Of a DNA stretch of 64,000 nt, positions 39,505 to 52,000 are shown in pieces. The position numbers were made by a program, and so were the translations under genes. The stretch's first letter is position 1, and each line of letters opens with the position of its first letter. The notes beneath the pieces were generated by a model. That model ran no database searches. It was not told where the DNA came from and saw only the letters and a program-made list of their open reading frames with translations. The stretch is from contig CM067298.1 of the NCBI GenBank assembly GCA_034231615.1, positions 27,130,983 to 27,194,982 on the forward strand, written 5' to 3'. This DNA is from Meghimatium bilineatum (Eukaryota; Mollusca; Gastropoda; Stylommatophora; Philomycidae).

Positions 39505-41567
39505 ATCGTTTAGAGTATTCTTCAGTCTATGAGAGTATTCTTCAGTCTATGAGAGCATTCTTCAGTCTATGAGAGTATTCTTCAGTCTATGAGAGTATTC
39601 TTCAGTCTATGAGAGTATTCTTCAGTCTATGAGAGTATTCTTCAGTCTATGAGAGCATTCTTCAGTCTATGAGAGTATTCTTCAGTCTATGAGAGTATTC
39701 TTCAGTCTATGAGAGTATTCTTCAGTCTATGAGAGTATTCTTCAGTCTATGAGAGTATTCTTCAGTCTATGAGAGTATTCTTCAGTCTATGAGAGTATTC
39801 TTCAGTCTATGAGAGTATTCTTCTGTAAAAGCATTCTTCAGTCTATGAGAGCATTCTTCAGTCTATGAGAGAATTCTTCAGTCTATGAGTATTCTGCTGT
39901 CTACGAGAGTATTCTTCTGCCTATGAGAGACTTCTTCAGTCTATCAATATTCTGCTGTCTACGAGAGAATTCTTCTGTCTATGATAATATTCTTCTGCCT
40001 ATGAGAGAATTCTTCTGTCTATGATATTATTCTTCTACCTATGAGAGAATTCCTCTTTCTATGATAGTATTCTTCTGTCTATGAGAGTATTTTTTCAGTT
40101 TATGAGAGTATTCTTCTGTCTATGAGAGTATTCATCAGACTATGAGTATTCTTCTGTCTATGATAGTATTCGTCTTTCTATGAGAGTATTCTTCTGTCTA
40201 TGAGAGTATTCTTCAGTCTATGAGTATTCTGCTGTCTACGAGAATATTCTTCTGCCTATGAGAAAATTCTTCTGTCTATGATAGTATTATTCTATCTATG
40301 AGAGTGTTATTCTGTCTATTAGAGTATTATTCAATATATGAGAGTGTTCTTCAGTTTATGAGAGTATTCTTCTGTCTATGAGAGTATTCTTCTTTCTGTG
40401 AGAGTATTCTTCTGTCTGTGAGAGTATTCTTTAGTCTATGGGAGTATTCTTCTGTCTATGATAGTATTCTTCTATCTATGATAGTATTCTTCCTTCTATG
40501 ATAGTATTCTTCTGCCTATAAGAGATTTCTTCTGTCTATGATAGTATTCTTCTGCCTATGAGAGAATTCTTCCGTCTATGATAGTATTCTTCTGCCTATT
40601 AGAGAATTCTTCTGTCTATGATAGTATTATTCTATCTATGATAGTATTCTTCTGCCTATGATAGTATTCTTCTGTCTGTGATAGTATTCATCTGTCTATG
40701 ATATTATTCTTCTGTCTATGATAGTATTCTTCTGTCTATGATAGTATTCTTCTGCCTATGATAGTATTCGCCTGACATGAGAGTATTCTTCTGTCTATTA
40801 GAGTATTCTACAGTTTATGAGTATTCTGCTGTCAACGAGAATATTCTTCTGCCTATGAGAGAATTCGTCTTTCTATGAGAGTATTCTTCTGTCTATGAGA
40901 GTATTCTTCAGTCTATGAGTATTCTGCTGTCTACGAGAATATTCTTCTGCCTATGACAAAATTCTTCTGTCTATGATAGTATTATTCTATCTATGAGAGT
41001 ATTATTCTGTCTATGAGATTATTAATCTGTCTACGAGGGTATTCTTCTGTCTATGATAGTATTACTCTGTCTATGAGTACTATTCTGTATATGAAAGTAT
41101 TATTCTGTCTTTGAGATTATTATTCTGTCTACGAGAGTATTCTTCAGTCTATGCGTATTATTCTGACTATGAGAGTATTATTCTGTCTATGAGATTATTA
41201 TTCTGTCTACGAGAGTATTCTTCAGTCTATGAGTATTATTCTGACTATGAGAGTATTATTCTGTCTATGAGAGTATTATTCTGTCTATGAGAGTATTCTT
41301 CAGTCTTTGAGTATTATTCTGTCTATGAGAGTATTATTCTGTCTATGAGAGTATTATTCTGTCTATGAGAGGATTATTCTGTCTATGAGAGTATTATTCT
41401 GTCTATGAGAGTTTTCTTCAGTCTATGAGAGTATTCTTCTGTCTATGAGAGTATTCTTCTGTCTATGAGAGTATTCTTCTGTCTATGAGAGTATTCTTCT
41501 GTCTATGAGAGTATTCATCAGTCTATGAGTATTCTTCAGTCTATGAGAGTATCTTTCTATCTATGAA
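39505..41567. repeat. Large minisatellite, ~100 units of 20 bp
   Basis: Unit GAGAGTATTCTTCAGTCTAT. From 39505 to about 39820 units are almost identical. The middle (39830-41200) mixes variants: CTTCTG, TTATTCTG, GATAGTATT, and 17-bp shortened units (ATGAGTATTCTGCTG). The right end is homogeneous again. A multi-unit block with ATGAGTATTCTGCTGTCTAC recurs near 40220 and 40917. Confidence 0.97.
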
Positions 41568-41569
41568 AG

Positions 41570-43550
41570 GAATCTCTAGAGAAACCAACAAGTGCACATA
41601 GGAAACATGATCTTCAAATGCTCGTAATTTCGAGCATGATGTATAAACAAACATATAACATTGTTTAATCAAATATAAATCCAACATCTTCATAATAAGT
41701 AAATCTGTGTTGGTTCCTACTGCAACAGTGAGTCTGTTCAAATTTATTTACTACGTAATCCATATATTGCCTCAACAAGCATGTGGGAAAGGAGTGATTG
41801 GGGGGGGGGGGGGTCCGGATAAAGTAAATTTGACAGTTATTGATAGGGGGAAGAGGGGGTTGGAGAATGTCGAAAATTATTGATGTCAACAACAACAATG
41901 TTTATATACCGATTAAATTGTTTGAATTTGCATTTTCTTCTCAATCATTGATTTTCTTAGTTTTTCAAAATGTATTTTCATAGACTAGGAAACAGCAAGG
42001 TTATTTCCATGACGGATTGTCTAGGAGAAAGAACTAGGTAACTGTTTAGAAATAATTTGAAGCTGTCGGTGGCTTTGATTGACAGTAGTTAGGGTGCAGG
42101 ACAAATCGAATATCTGAGAATTCAGCACCGTAATGAATGGGATGTCGGTGTAGTTAGTGATGATCGGGAAATGCCTGTTTGGGAATTCTGTTGAGAATGC
42201 TTGTAATCTGTGATAGTATTACCGTGTGTTTTGTACTTTATATTTGTTTAATAACAGGATTATCTGAGATATCTTGCATGTTTTTTTGTGTATTTGCACT
42301 GTGTGAATAGTAAAAGTGTGTATTGTGCGGTTGTCCTGTGTGGAGGTGTGTGCGCATATTGTGTGTACAAAGTTATTATTGATACACATTTAAGCAGTGT
42401 ATGTGTGTACATACACCGCGTTAGAAGTGTGATTGTATACTGTGAATATGAACTGTGTCAGCAGTGTGTTTGACTATGTGCGGGTACTCTGTGGAGTAGT
42501 TTATGTACTTTGTGTAAGTACTGTTTGTGAGTACAATTAAATTGTGGTATTTCCACGTGTGCTTAACAACAGGGTTCAGTAAATCATGAAACGTTGATAA
42601 AATAGTTATATCACTTTCCATGAAATTTGAAGTGTGTTTTAAGGCTCCTCCTGTGATCAGATTAAAAAAAATACGACAATGACCATTTAAACTTATCACA
42701 ATGAATATGTGCATGTGATCTTACATTTAATATGACGTTATGATATTATAATTCATATTATACTTTTGCAGATACTGTCGTTTTCTTAAACCAGTAATTT
42801 TCTTTTATCTTTGCCAGGGAAATAATTATTTTAACCACATAATTTATATTTTCTTAATTTATTCACTTTTGGGTAGTCGCAGGCTTGAAATAAGTAAACA
42901 TTCAGGCTCATTATAAATTTTACACAGATAAAAAATTTTGAAAAAAAACTAAAGAATATTCTCATGATAAACGGTAACAGAACACCGAGAGTTGCTATCT
43001 AATTACTAAACTTGAGTACAATTTATTGTAAGTTCAGTCAATCGGAAAAAACCCAAAAAGAGAATGAAATTTATGTTTTCTTTATTACAAATCAAATGAG
43101 CCATTCTAAAATACTATAAAACTTTAAATTGTACACTAGTCTCATGTACTCATTTTTCAAGCCACAAGTAAAAAAAAAAATTAACAATTGTTTGTTTCAA
43201 CTAAACAAACTATCATCAACGTCTTGATCACTAATAGATACAAGAGCCACTTGTATGTTTATCTGTATGTGTCCAACGGCTCATATGTCACTCAAGCATA
43301 TGAAATGGGTACTATATCTACTGGAAAAGCAACGCAATGTGGGCGTGATGTTGACTACACCAACCTTACGTACGATGTTAGTCAATAAAACAGAAGTCTA
43401 GCATGGTAATCTATAATTCAACTAAATGGCGTGGGAAAGGGAAACTTGACTTCCATCTATCTATCGTTGTCTTTTTATCTACTTTTGATATTAGGTTTCA
43501 CATGATTGAATGACGATCGATGTTCTGGCTAGCACATTTAGTCGCTTGAT
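41570..43550. other. Non-coding stretch
   Basis: Contains a 12-bp poly-G (41801-41812) and a GTGTGT-rich patch (42290-42500). No exon or element recognised; ORFs at 41541-41741, 41665-41898, 42421-42714 and 43188-43388 show no domain. Confidence 0.35.
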
Positions 43551-43559
43551 AAGAAGTAA

Positions 43560-43715
43560 AACTGTGACCTTTAAGAACTTCAGTAACTCCTTTTAATTCA
43601 CCTTCTTCATGGTCTTCCTTTGCTTTTTTGCTGTTTCCATTCTCATGTAGTGTGCTCTTGCTACTAGCCAATATGGGTTCATTCTCATTAAATGGTCCAA
43701 CTATTTAATTTCCGT
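43560..43715 (-). mobile_element. LINE RT tail fragment
   Basis: On the - strand reads LDHLMRMNPYWLVARAHYMR, METAKKQRKTMKKVN, ELLKFLKVTV. The GHLMRMNPY block is characteristic; the fragment at 40-180 carries the same NPYW arrangement. Confidence 0.65.
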
Positions 43716-43719
43716 TTAA

Positions 43720-45915
43720 CTCAGTGTTTAAATGGGCGTGTTTAAATACTCGAAAAATTGCATACCCGTGAAATTTGTATGTTAATTTCTGTGTCTCGTA
43801 TATAGTGGGTTTATATCAATATCATACACTATTTAACTAAAACCGTATTTTTGTATTTATGGATGCCATTTGGTTTAAGTAACAGAAGCTTGCCACGTTC
43901 CACCACTATCAAGTGTTCTTGCTGACCTGAAACCCTACCTCTATGACGTGTTAAAGTCACAGAAACTTGCAAAGTTTCGCCATTAACTAGAAGTGCTCTT
44001 GTTGACCGAAAAAAACATTTATTTTGTTTCTCAAATTATACATTGTTTTTACGTTCTGTTTTTAATTGTTGCTGAATATTTTCCTGAAAAGTTTATTTAA
44101 AATAAAACCTATATTCACTCCATTTCCGATGTAATAGTCCAACACTCACATACGTACACAATAATAAGTACAATTAAATATTTGTATAAGTTGATATTCA
44201 CTTCTGTACAGATTCTACTTATCCATCGAGTGTTCATTTTAAATATTGCAGCTGAGGCCATTTAAATTATAATTTTCATTTATTTGCTACTGCTGTTAGT
44301 GCTGTTCGTATAAGACTCAGTCTAACAATACATATTGACCATTTTCAAAATCAATATCTTTTGATTATTACCGAATACGTGCTTATGATATATTAAAATG
44401 TACTTTTATATATATATATATATATATACACGATGATACCACTTTTTTTATTTGTGGGAAATCTGAGTTAATAGTTACAGGCTTAACAATTACTATAATT
44501 CGTGAGTTAATTATTACTAAATTGTTTCTTATTCTATGCTAATGTGTTTTTGTCTTTAACAGCAACATTATTTGCTTTCTTCAAATAGGTTGGTCAAGTC
44601 GTCAAGTATATTTATATAATTCAAGTTACAAAGGATCCTTCATCATTGTCATAAAATAGTCGTATGGACATATATACCATCACCTTCACTGCTACCATCA
44701 TGGCTGATGATAACATCGTCACAAGCAGTCATATCGGCACATGTATCTAGTGATCTGATAATTTTGCATATAGATATGTAGTCAACAACAGGTACATTTG
44801 TATCGCATCAACAATTTCTGATTATTTCGCATCATGTTCTGGATAAATGCAATATTCGATAATTAAGAATTTACTCACGAGCTCCAAAAAATTCCAGAAT
44901 TTGATAAATTTACAGCAACAAACATAAATCTGAAAATCCAGCCACAAAAAAGATTTGAACATTTACTCAAGTCAAGAATAATAATAACAACCATTAATGT
45001 ACACATGTACATTGGATACACTTTTGAACCATGTTAATTGGGATGTGTTATGATTGACTTTTTGTTGTAGATCATTGGTCACTCAATCTGTTTTTAGATG
45101 CCATTAATTTGATAGAAATTCCACACGTATCAGTGAAGAAATTTAACTGAAGTTAACAATATGAAGAGGACATATGATTTCATGAAGCTATGCACCAGCG
45201 GTACACAGGACATGAAAATACATTGAAGTCATGAGCTGTGGCTAACGGTTAGTGAGCAAAAGCGTAACAATCCCATCGTACGTGACTCCGATGAGCTGCT
45301 GAAGACAGGAAGCAGATAGCTTTGTACAATTATTTTTACATAAGTCTACCGGACCGTTAAGAAACATTGTCAGCCAAGTAAATATAATTATTGCATAGAA
45401 AATCACTGTCTCATTGCTGGGATAATTGCAACATCCAATAAATGTCATGTCCGACTTGCAAGTGCAACTTGAAGCATCCAACATATTCTATTTCTGAATA
45501 AACGTCATGCATGATGCTGTTTATCTAAACGACTTTCATATTGAGAGCTTTGAAACCAGATTGGATTATAATCTGTCCTTCTGTTTAATTGTGTGGCCGC
45601 TTAGAACTATAACTAGTATATGCGATATGTAAGTTTTTATTATATTAGAACCTATATTTACGGTGTACTTGATATATCAGCGACGGAAAGTAAATAAGGA
45701 TATTACCCACAACTCAATGTGAGTTATGAAATGGAAAGTGTGTGGATTTCATGTAATCATCAATTTTGTAATTTATTTCATGAGGACATTGTAATGATCA
45801 AGTTTTTGATGATCACGATTGAGTGATCAAGTTTGTCAATAGTTGATGGAAGTGTTGCTTCTTGGCAGTCTAGCTTCTGACACATCTCTGTGGAAATAAT
45901 TTAAGTTGCCTGATG
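43720..45915. other. AT-rich stretch upstream of the GPCR start
   Basis: May hold the GPCR promoter and any 5' non-coding exon, but no TATA box or splice donor could be assigned with confidence. A short (TA)n lies at 44407-44428. ORF 45242-45484 (-) has no domain. Confidence 0.35.
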
Positions 45916-45921
45916 TAGAAA

Positions 45922-46089
45922 ATGGCCACCACAACATTGCACGTTAATTTGACAAACTCCAGCGATTTCGTCAAAGTTCAAGATTGGAAGTCTTTGTATT
46001 ACGTTCTTTCTCAACTGGCACCATTTTCTCTGGCAGTTGATCGATATGTTACGCCCCTTTGGTGTGTCATCGGTGTACTGGGAAATCTT
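45922..46089 (+). CDS. GPCR coding exon 1 (N-terminus and first half of TM1)
   Basis: The ATG at 45922 is preceded by an in-frame TAG at 45916-45918, so no coding sequence continues upstream in this exon. It encodes 56 residues: an extracellular N-terminus with glycosylation sequons at N9 and N12, then the start of TM1 ending in GVLGNL. The donor gtaggt follows directly. Continuing into the intron gives only Val-Gly-stop, while joining to 55089 gives GNL-ISVRIW, the expected TM1 continuation. Confidence 0.88.
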
Positions 46090-49000
46090 GTAGGTTAACT
46101 TCATTGTCATTTAAATATTATTAACATTATTCGTGAGTTAATTATTCCATTAATATATTAGCAGCATGTGTACAATAGTAGTAACATTTGTAATTTTGAA
46201 GTAACATTTTTATATTAAATAACATTTGTACATTTTAGATTACATTTTTACATTAATATTTACACTTCTACATTAATATTTACATGTGTACATTAATATG
46301 TATACTTGTACATTAATGTTGACACTGGTGCATTAATATTTATATTGTACATTAATATTGACACTTGCACATTAATATTGACACTTGTACATTAGTATTG
46401 ACACTTGTACATTAAAATTGACACTTGTACATTAATATTTACACTTGTATATTAATATTTACACTTGTACATTAACATTTACACTTGTACATTAACATTT
46501 ACACTTGTACATTAATATTTACACATTTATATTAATATTTACACTTGTACATTAATATATACACTTGTACATAAATAGTTACACTTGTACATTAACATTT
46601 ACACTTGTACATTAACATTTACACTTGTACATTAATATTTACACTTTTATATTAATATTTACACTTCTACATTAATATTTACATGTGTACATTAATATGT
46701 ACACTTGTACATTAATATGTATACTTGTACAGTAATGTTGACACTTGTACATTAATATTGACACTTGTACATTAATATTGACACTTGTACATTAATATTG
46801 ACACTTGCACATTAATATTGACACTTGTACATTAAAATTGACACTTGTACATTAATATTTACACTTGTATATTAATATTTACACTTGTACATTAACATTT
46901 ACACTTGTACATTAACATTTACACTTGTACATTAATATTTACACATTTATATTAATATTTACACTTGTACATTAATATATACACTTGTACATAAATAGTT
47001 ACACTTGTACATTAACATTTACACTTGTACATTAACATTTACACTTGTACATTAATATTTACACTTTTATATTAATATTTACACTTGTACATTAATATAT
47101 ACACTTGTGCATAAATAGTTACACTTGTACATTAACATTTACACTTGTACATTAATATTTACACTTTTACATTAATAGGAACATTGTGTATATTAGGATT
47201 TTCCAACTTTGTGGATTATGATATTATTGTTCAGCTATAGGAAACATAATCTACGATTCATGGCGTTCTTGGGAGTTATTCATACGACTAATCTGAGCCA
47301 CAATGAATTGTTACAGTATGTACAAGGAATTATATGCCCCCTTGTACCATTGTGTGCTATTGTGTGTATTCTCAGTAGTGCAGCCATTAATTAACAGATA
47401 TCACTATATCCTTTGTCTTTCAAAAAAGGGTTCAAAGGCCATAGAGGATTGACTTCATTGTACTCGGTTTCCTATATGTACTCTTTCACTCTCAACGAAA
47501 CGGAATGCCACTTGCCGAGAGTGCCAGATCATATGTTGGGCAGTTCATGTGTTAGGCAGATCATATGTTGGGCAGATCATATGTTGGGCAGATCATATGT
47601 TGGGCAGATAATATGTAGGACAGATCATATGTTTTGCAGATCATATGTTGGGCAGATCATATGTTGGGCAGATCATATGTTAGGCAGATCATATGGTTAC
47701 AGTGATTGAATTCGGATGTCACATGGATAGGTCACAAGTGTACAAATCATTTGTACCATTCTTGTATTTGTGGTATTGGTGGCGACATAATCTGATAAGT
47801 CATAGGCGAATCACCTGCTTCCTTTGTGAAAACAGAGTGTAGGCATTATTTGCTTTAAAATTTGACCTGCGTGCTCGCGTTCCCACTTTGATTTGAGAGT
47901 TGTTTTAAAATGTTGCTATAGCTACCTTATACGTATTTATAAGTCACTCTGTTGCAATGTTCACCCTTCTTTCATTGGTTTATCTATAGCTTCATTTCCT
48001 GGGATGTTGCAATATGCAACCTTCTTTCGTGAATTTCTCTACAGCTTACTTTTCCGGGATGATACAATGCCCAACCTTCTTTCACGGGTTTGTCTATAAC
48101 TTAATTTCTCGGGATGTTGCAATGTGCAACCTTCTTTCATTAGCTTGTCTACAGCTTCATTTCCTTAGATCCAATGTGATGGTAATCTCTTGTAGCCCGG
48201 GCTAACTTTTCTAGTGAGTATGCCAATTCACACTAAGGGAGGAGTTATAGCAGAGAAGTGGTAGCGTTACTAAAGAGAATTCAATTTTAAAGTTATAGCT
48301 CTCAAATTTTCACATGACATACACATCTTTATGAAAACACACGTTTCTTGGATTCATGTCTAAATATGCTGGAAGAGGAATTATTTTAAAAATAAAATCT
48401 GCATTAAAAATGATAGTATACTTGTGTGAGAAATTGATGTAATTTCTAACATAACTTTAAGAACAAAATTATGTCATACTCAACTAACTTCAACAATCCT
48501 ATACATAAATGGAACATGCTGGCAAGAACTAAGGAAAATAATATATATTAAATACATTTTTGTTTACATCATGCTAACTATCACGCTTTTTTAACTTAAA
48601 ATTTCTAAATTTAAAGTATATAAAAATTAAACTAATCACGTTACAACAATTGCTTCAGTCTGTGTCATAAGCAGCTATACAGTAAACAAACATAAACAAT
48701 TTCAGTCAGATTGATTAATATTTGAAAACGTTATGGTGTAATACAGTGTTTCCCAACCTTTTTTTCTTCCATGCCCCACCCAAGTCTTTTTAAAATTATG
48801 ATGTAACATATACATATTTTTTTATATTCAAAAATTGTATTATTCCACCAAATATTTTCGAAATTGTCCCCATGAACAATCAAATTGCCCCTCTGGGGGG
48901 CATGCGCCCCACGTTGGGAAACACTGGTGTAATACGTACTATGAAGTTTTATTTTTCGTTAAAGTTTACGGCATATTTATACAAAACATTTGGATGCAAT

Positions 49001-52000
49001 CTGGTTACATAGAATTTCGAGGGAAGAAATTGCTTTTGGGTCTCCCTGAGACCCGTGTTCTAGGTTCATTCTACTGAAAGGTATTACCTAACTTTTTCAG
49101 TGTGATTGGGCATGCGCAGCGTGTGATTGAATGAGGGGTAGGGTTAGAATTAGTATTTAGAAATAGGGTAGGATTTGGATGTGCAGCAGTTGTGATATTT
49201 AACCTACTTATGTTGAGTTTTCTAAAAAAAAAAATATCGTCTATGTCGGGTGATGTGACGTCACGACATCCATCGATTTCATTTGTCTTCCACTGAAATC
49301 CGTGACGTCACGTAATTGAAAAAATGTAAACAGTGTGTTATTTATAGCGCAGTGAAGACCTAAAAGCAGTTTTAACCGATTTCAAGATCTATTATTGACT
49401 AATTCTGTAACCTATATATTCATTGTGACTACATTATTCATTGCTTATTGATTCTTTCAAATATGTAGGCGTATTTCAACCAGTAAGTCCATGTCTTTCA
49501 TTTTCATAGTTGAAAGACTGTGAGTGGGTGTGGCACTTTCAATTGTAGATTCCTTAGTAATTGGATAATTCACATAATTTTTCACTATTATAAATATTAT
49601 TTTTTCACTAATCCCTGTTATATCTTCCCCCATAATAATTATGTCGCTGCTGATCTGGCTCTGTAGTGGTTCTATTTCTGGCCATCTTTAAGAATGACAA
49701 GTCTTTCCACTTTGAGATTCAATGAGAGTGTTTGCTGCATGTTTCAGGGCTTCCGTTTTGTTTCGAAGTTCCTGCGGTATTTCCAGTAGCTATTGATAAT
49801 GATACTCAAAAGGTATAGAGGATTGACTACATTTTACTCGGTTACCTCATATGCACTACATCTCTCTCAATGAGGTGTCGTTTGCGAAAAGTACCACTCC
49901 ACTGATAGTGAGATTTTCTTTATATTTTTAAATCCAATCTTCTTCTATATTCAGGTATTTGTGACTATCTACATTTAAATGTTTCTCTGTCATTGCCTAT
50001 TATGACTTTTCGATAACATTTCATTTCAATTGCTGCTATTTTGCTTTCCATATTGGATGTCGTTGTCCAGTTTTCACAACCATATGTAGCCACTGGGAAT
50101 CGAGTTATTATTAATAGTTGCAACTTTCTTGTCCTTCTCGCTATAAATATTTCATATGTGATGCATTTATAGGTCCATTCGTAATCTATTCCTGATCTCT
50201 ACTGAATAATCTCATTTATAGGTCCATTCGTAATCTATTGCTGATCTCTACTGAATAATCTCATTTATAGGTCGATTCGTAATCTATTCCTGATCTCTAC
50301 TGAATAATCTCATTTATAGGCCCATTCGTAATCTATTCCTGATCTCTACTGAATAATCTCATTTATAGGCCCATTCGTAATCTATTCCTGATCTCTACTG
50401 AATAATCTCATTTATAGGCCCATTCGTAATCTATTCCTGATCTCTACTGAATAATCTCATTTATAGGTCCATTCGTAATCTATTCCTGATCTCTACTGAA
50501 TAATCTCATTTATAGGTCCATTCGTAATCTATTCCTGATCTCTACTGAATAATCTCATTTATAGGTCCATTCGTAATCTATTCCTGATCTCTACTGAATA
50601 ATCTCATTTATAGGCCCATTCGTAATCTATTGCTGATCTCTACTGAATAATCTCATTTATATGCCCATTCGTAATCTATTCCTGATCTCTACTGAATAAT
50701 CTCATTTATAGGCCCATTCGTAATCTATTCCTGATCTCTACTGAATAATCTCATTTATAGGTCCATTCGTAATCTATTCCTGATCTCTACTGAATAATCT
50801 CATTTATAGGTCCATTCGTAATCTATTCCTGATCTCTACTGAATAATCTCATTTATAGGCCCATTCGTAATCTATTGCTGATCTCTACTGAATAATCTCA
50901 TTTATAGGCCCATTCGTAATCTATTCCTGATCTCTACAGAATAATCTCATTTATAGGCCCATTCGTAATCTATTCCTGATCTCTACTGAATAATTTCATT
51001 TATAGGCCCATTCGTAATCTATTCCTTATCTCTACTGAATAATCTCATTTATTAATGTTTGAGATTATATTAAAAACTAGCGACTTTGTCTAGTCATTCA
51101 TTGTCAATAGTTCTTGCAACTATAAGTCCCCTTCATGTAGCTGTAAGTCCCTTTCCTGTAGCTATAAGTCCCATTATTACAACTTTAAGTCCCCATATTG
51201 TAGCTGTAAGTCCCCATATTGAAGCTGTAAGTCCCCATATTGTAGCTGTAAGTCCCCATATTGTAGCTGTAAGTCCCCATATTGTAGTTGTAAGCCCCCA
51301 TATTGTAGTTGTAAGCCCCCTTCTTGTAGCTGTAAGCCCCCATATTGTAGTTGTAAGCCCCCTTCTTGTAGCTGTAAGTCCCCATATTGTAGCTGTAAGT
51401 CCCCATATTGAAGCTGTAAGTCCCCATATTGTAGCTGTAAGTCCCCATATTGTAGTTGTAAGCCCCCTTCTTGTAGCTGTAAGTTCGCTTCATGTAGCTC
51501 TAAGTCTCCATATCGTAGCTGTAAGTCTCCATATTGTAGCTGTAAGTCCCCTTTCTGTAGTTATAAGTCCCATTCTTACAATTGTAAGTCCCCATATTGT
51601 AGCTATAAGTCCCCTTCTTGTAGCTCATTTCTTTTTATCGTAAGAATATTGGCAAATACGCTAAAAACCCTTTCCACAAGGTATGAAGATGGAAAAGGTA
51701 TCAAATTCGTTCTTACGATAGTCCATCAGGAACAGGTATATCTCTCAGAAACTAGACATGTTGATACCCCTTTCTGAACTGTACTTTAAGTTTTACGTTT
51801 GTGCTTATTCCGATCAGCCTTCTTGTAATATGACATCCAATTATTCCATGTCACGTATGAATTGATAATCCGCTGTGAAATTTCCATAGTCAAAGAATTC
51901 TAAACCAGGTTTAAAAATCCGTGTGAAGGACCGTTAAATTTTGAACGTAGACCAACACGTCATCTTCCTCGCCGTTTGTCAGTGACACCTTAGGAAACTG

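Noticed and set aside
45901..46110. The 69-codon - strand ORF over the GPCR's first exon
   Set aside because: It is the shadow of exon 1; the + strand reading joins the other exons in frame and has GPCR motifs.
47209..47394. A 61-codon hydrophobic ORF after the 20-bp array as an extra GPCR exon
   Set aside because: It does not match any TM segment missing from the receptor, and exons 1 and 2 already join in phase without it.
50165..51055. Regular ~49-bp units that resemble a CRISPR array
   Set aside because: The whole unit is repeated with no unique spacers, there are no cas genes, and the DNA is animal.
51086..51643. A 185-codon ORF with SPHIVAV repeats that might be a repetitive structural protein
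   Set aside because: It is a 21-bp minisatellite read in frame, the opposite strand is also open, it lies inside a GPCR intron, and it has no splice or promoter context.
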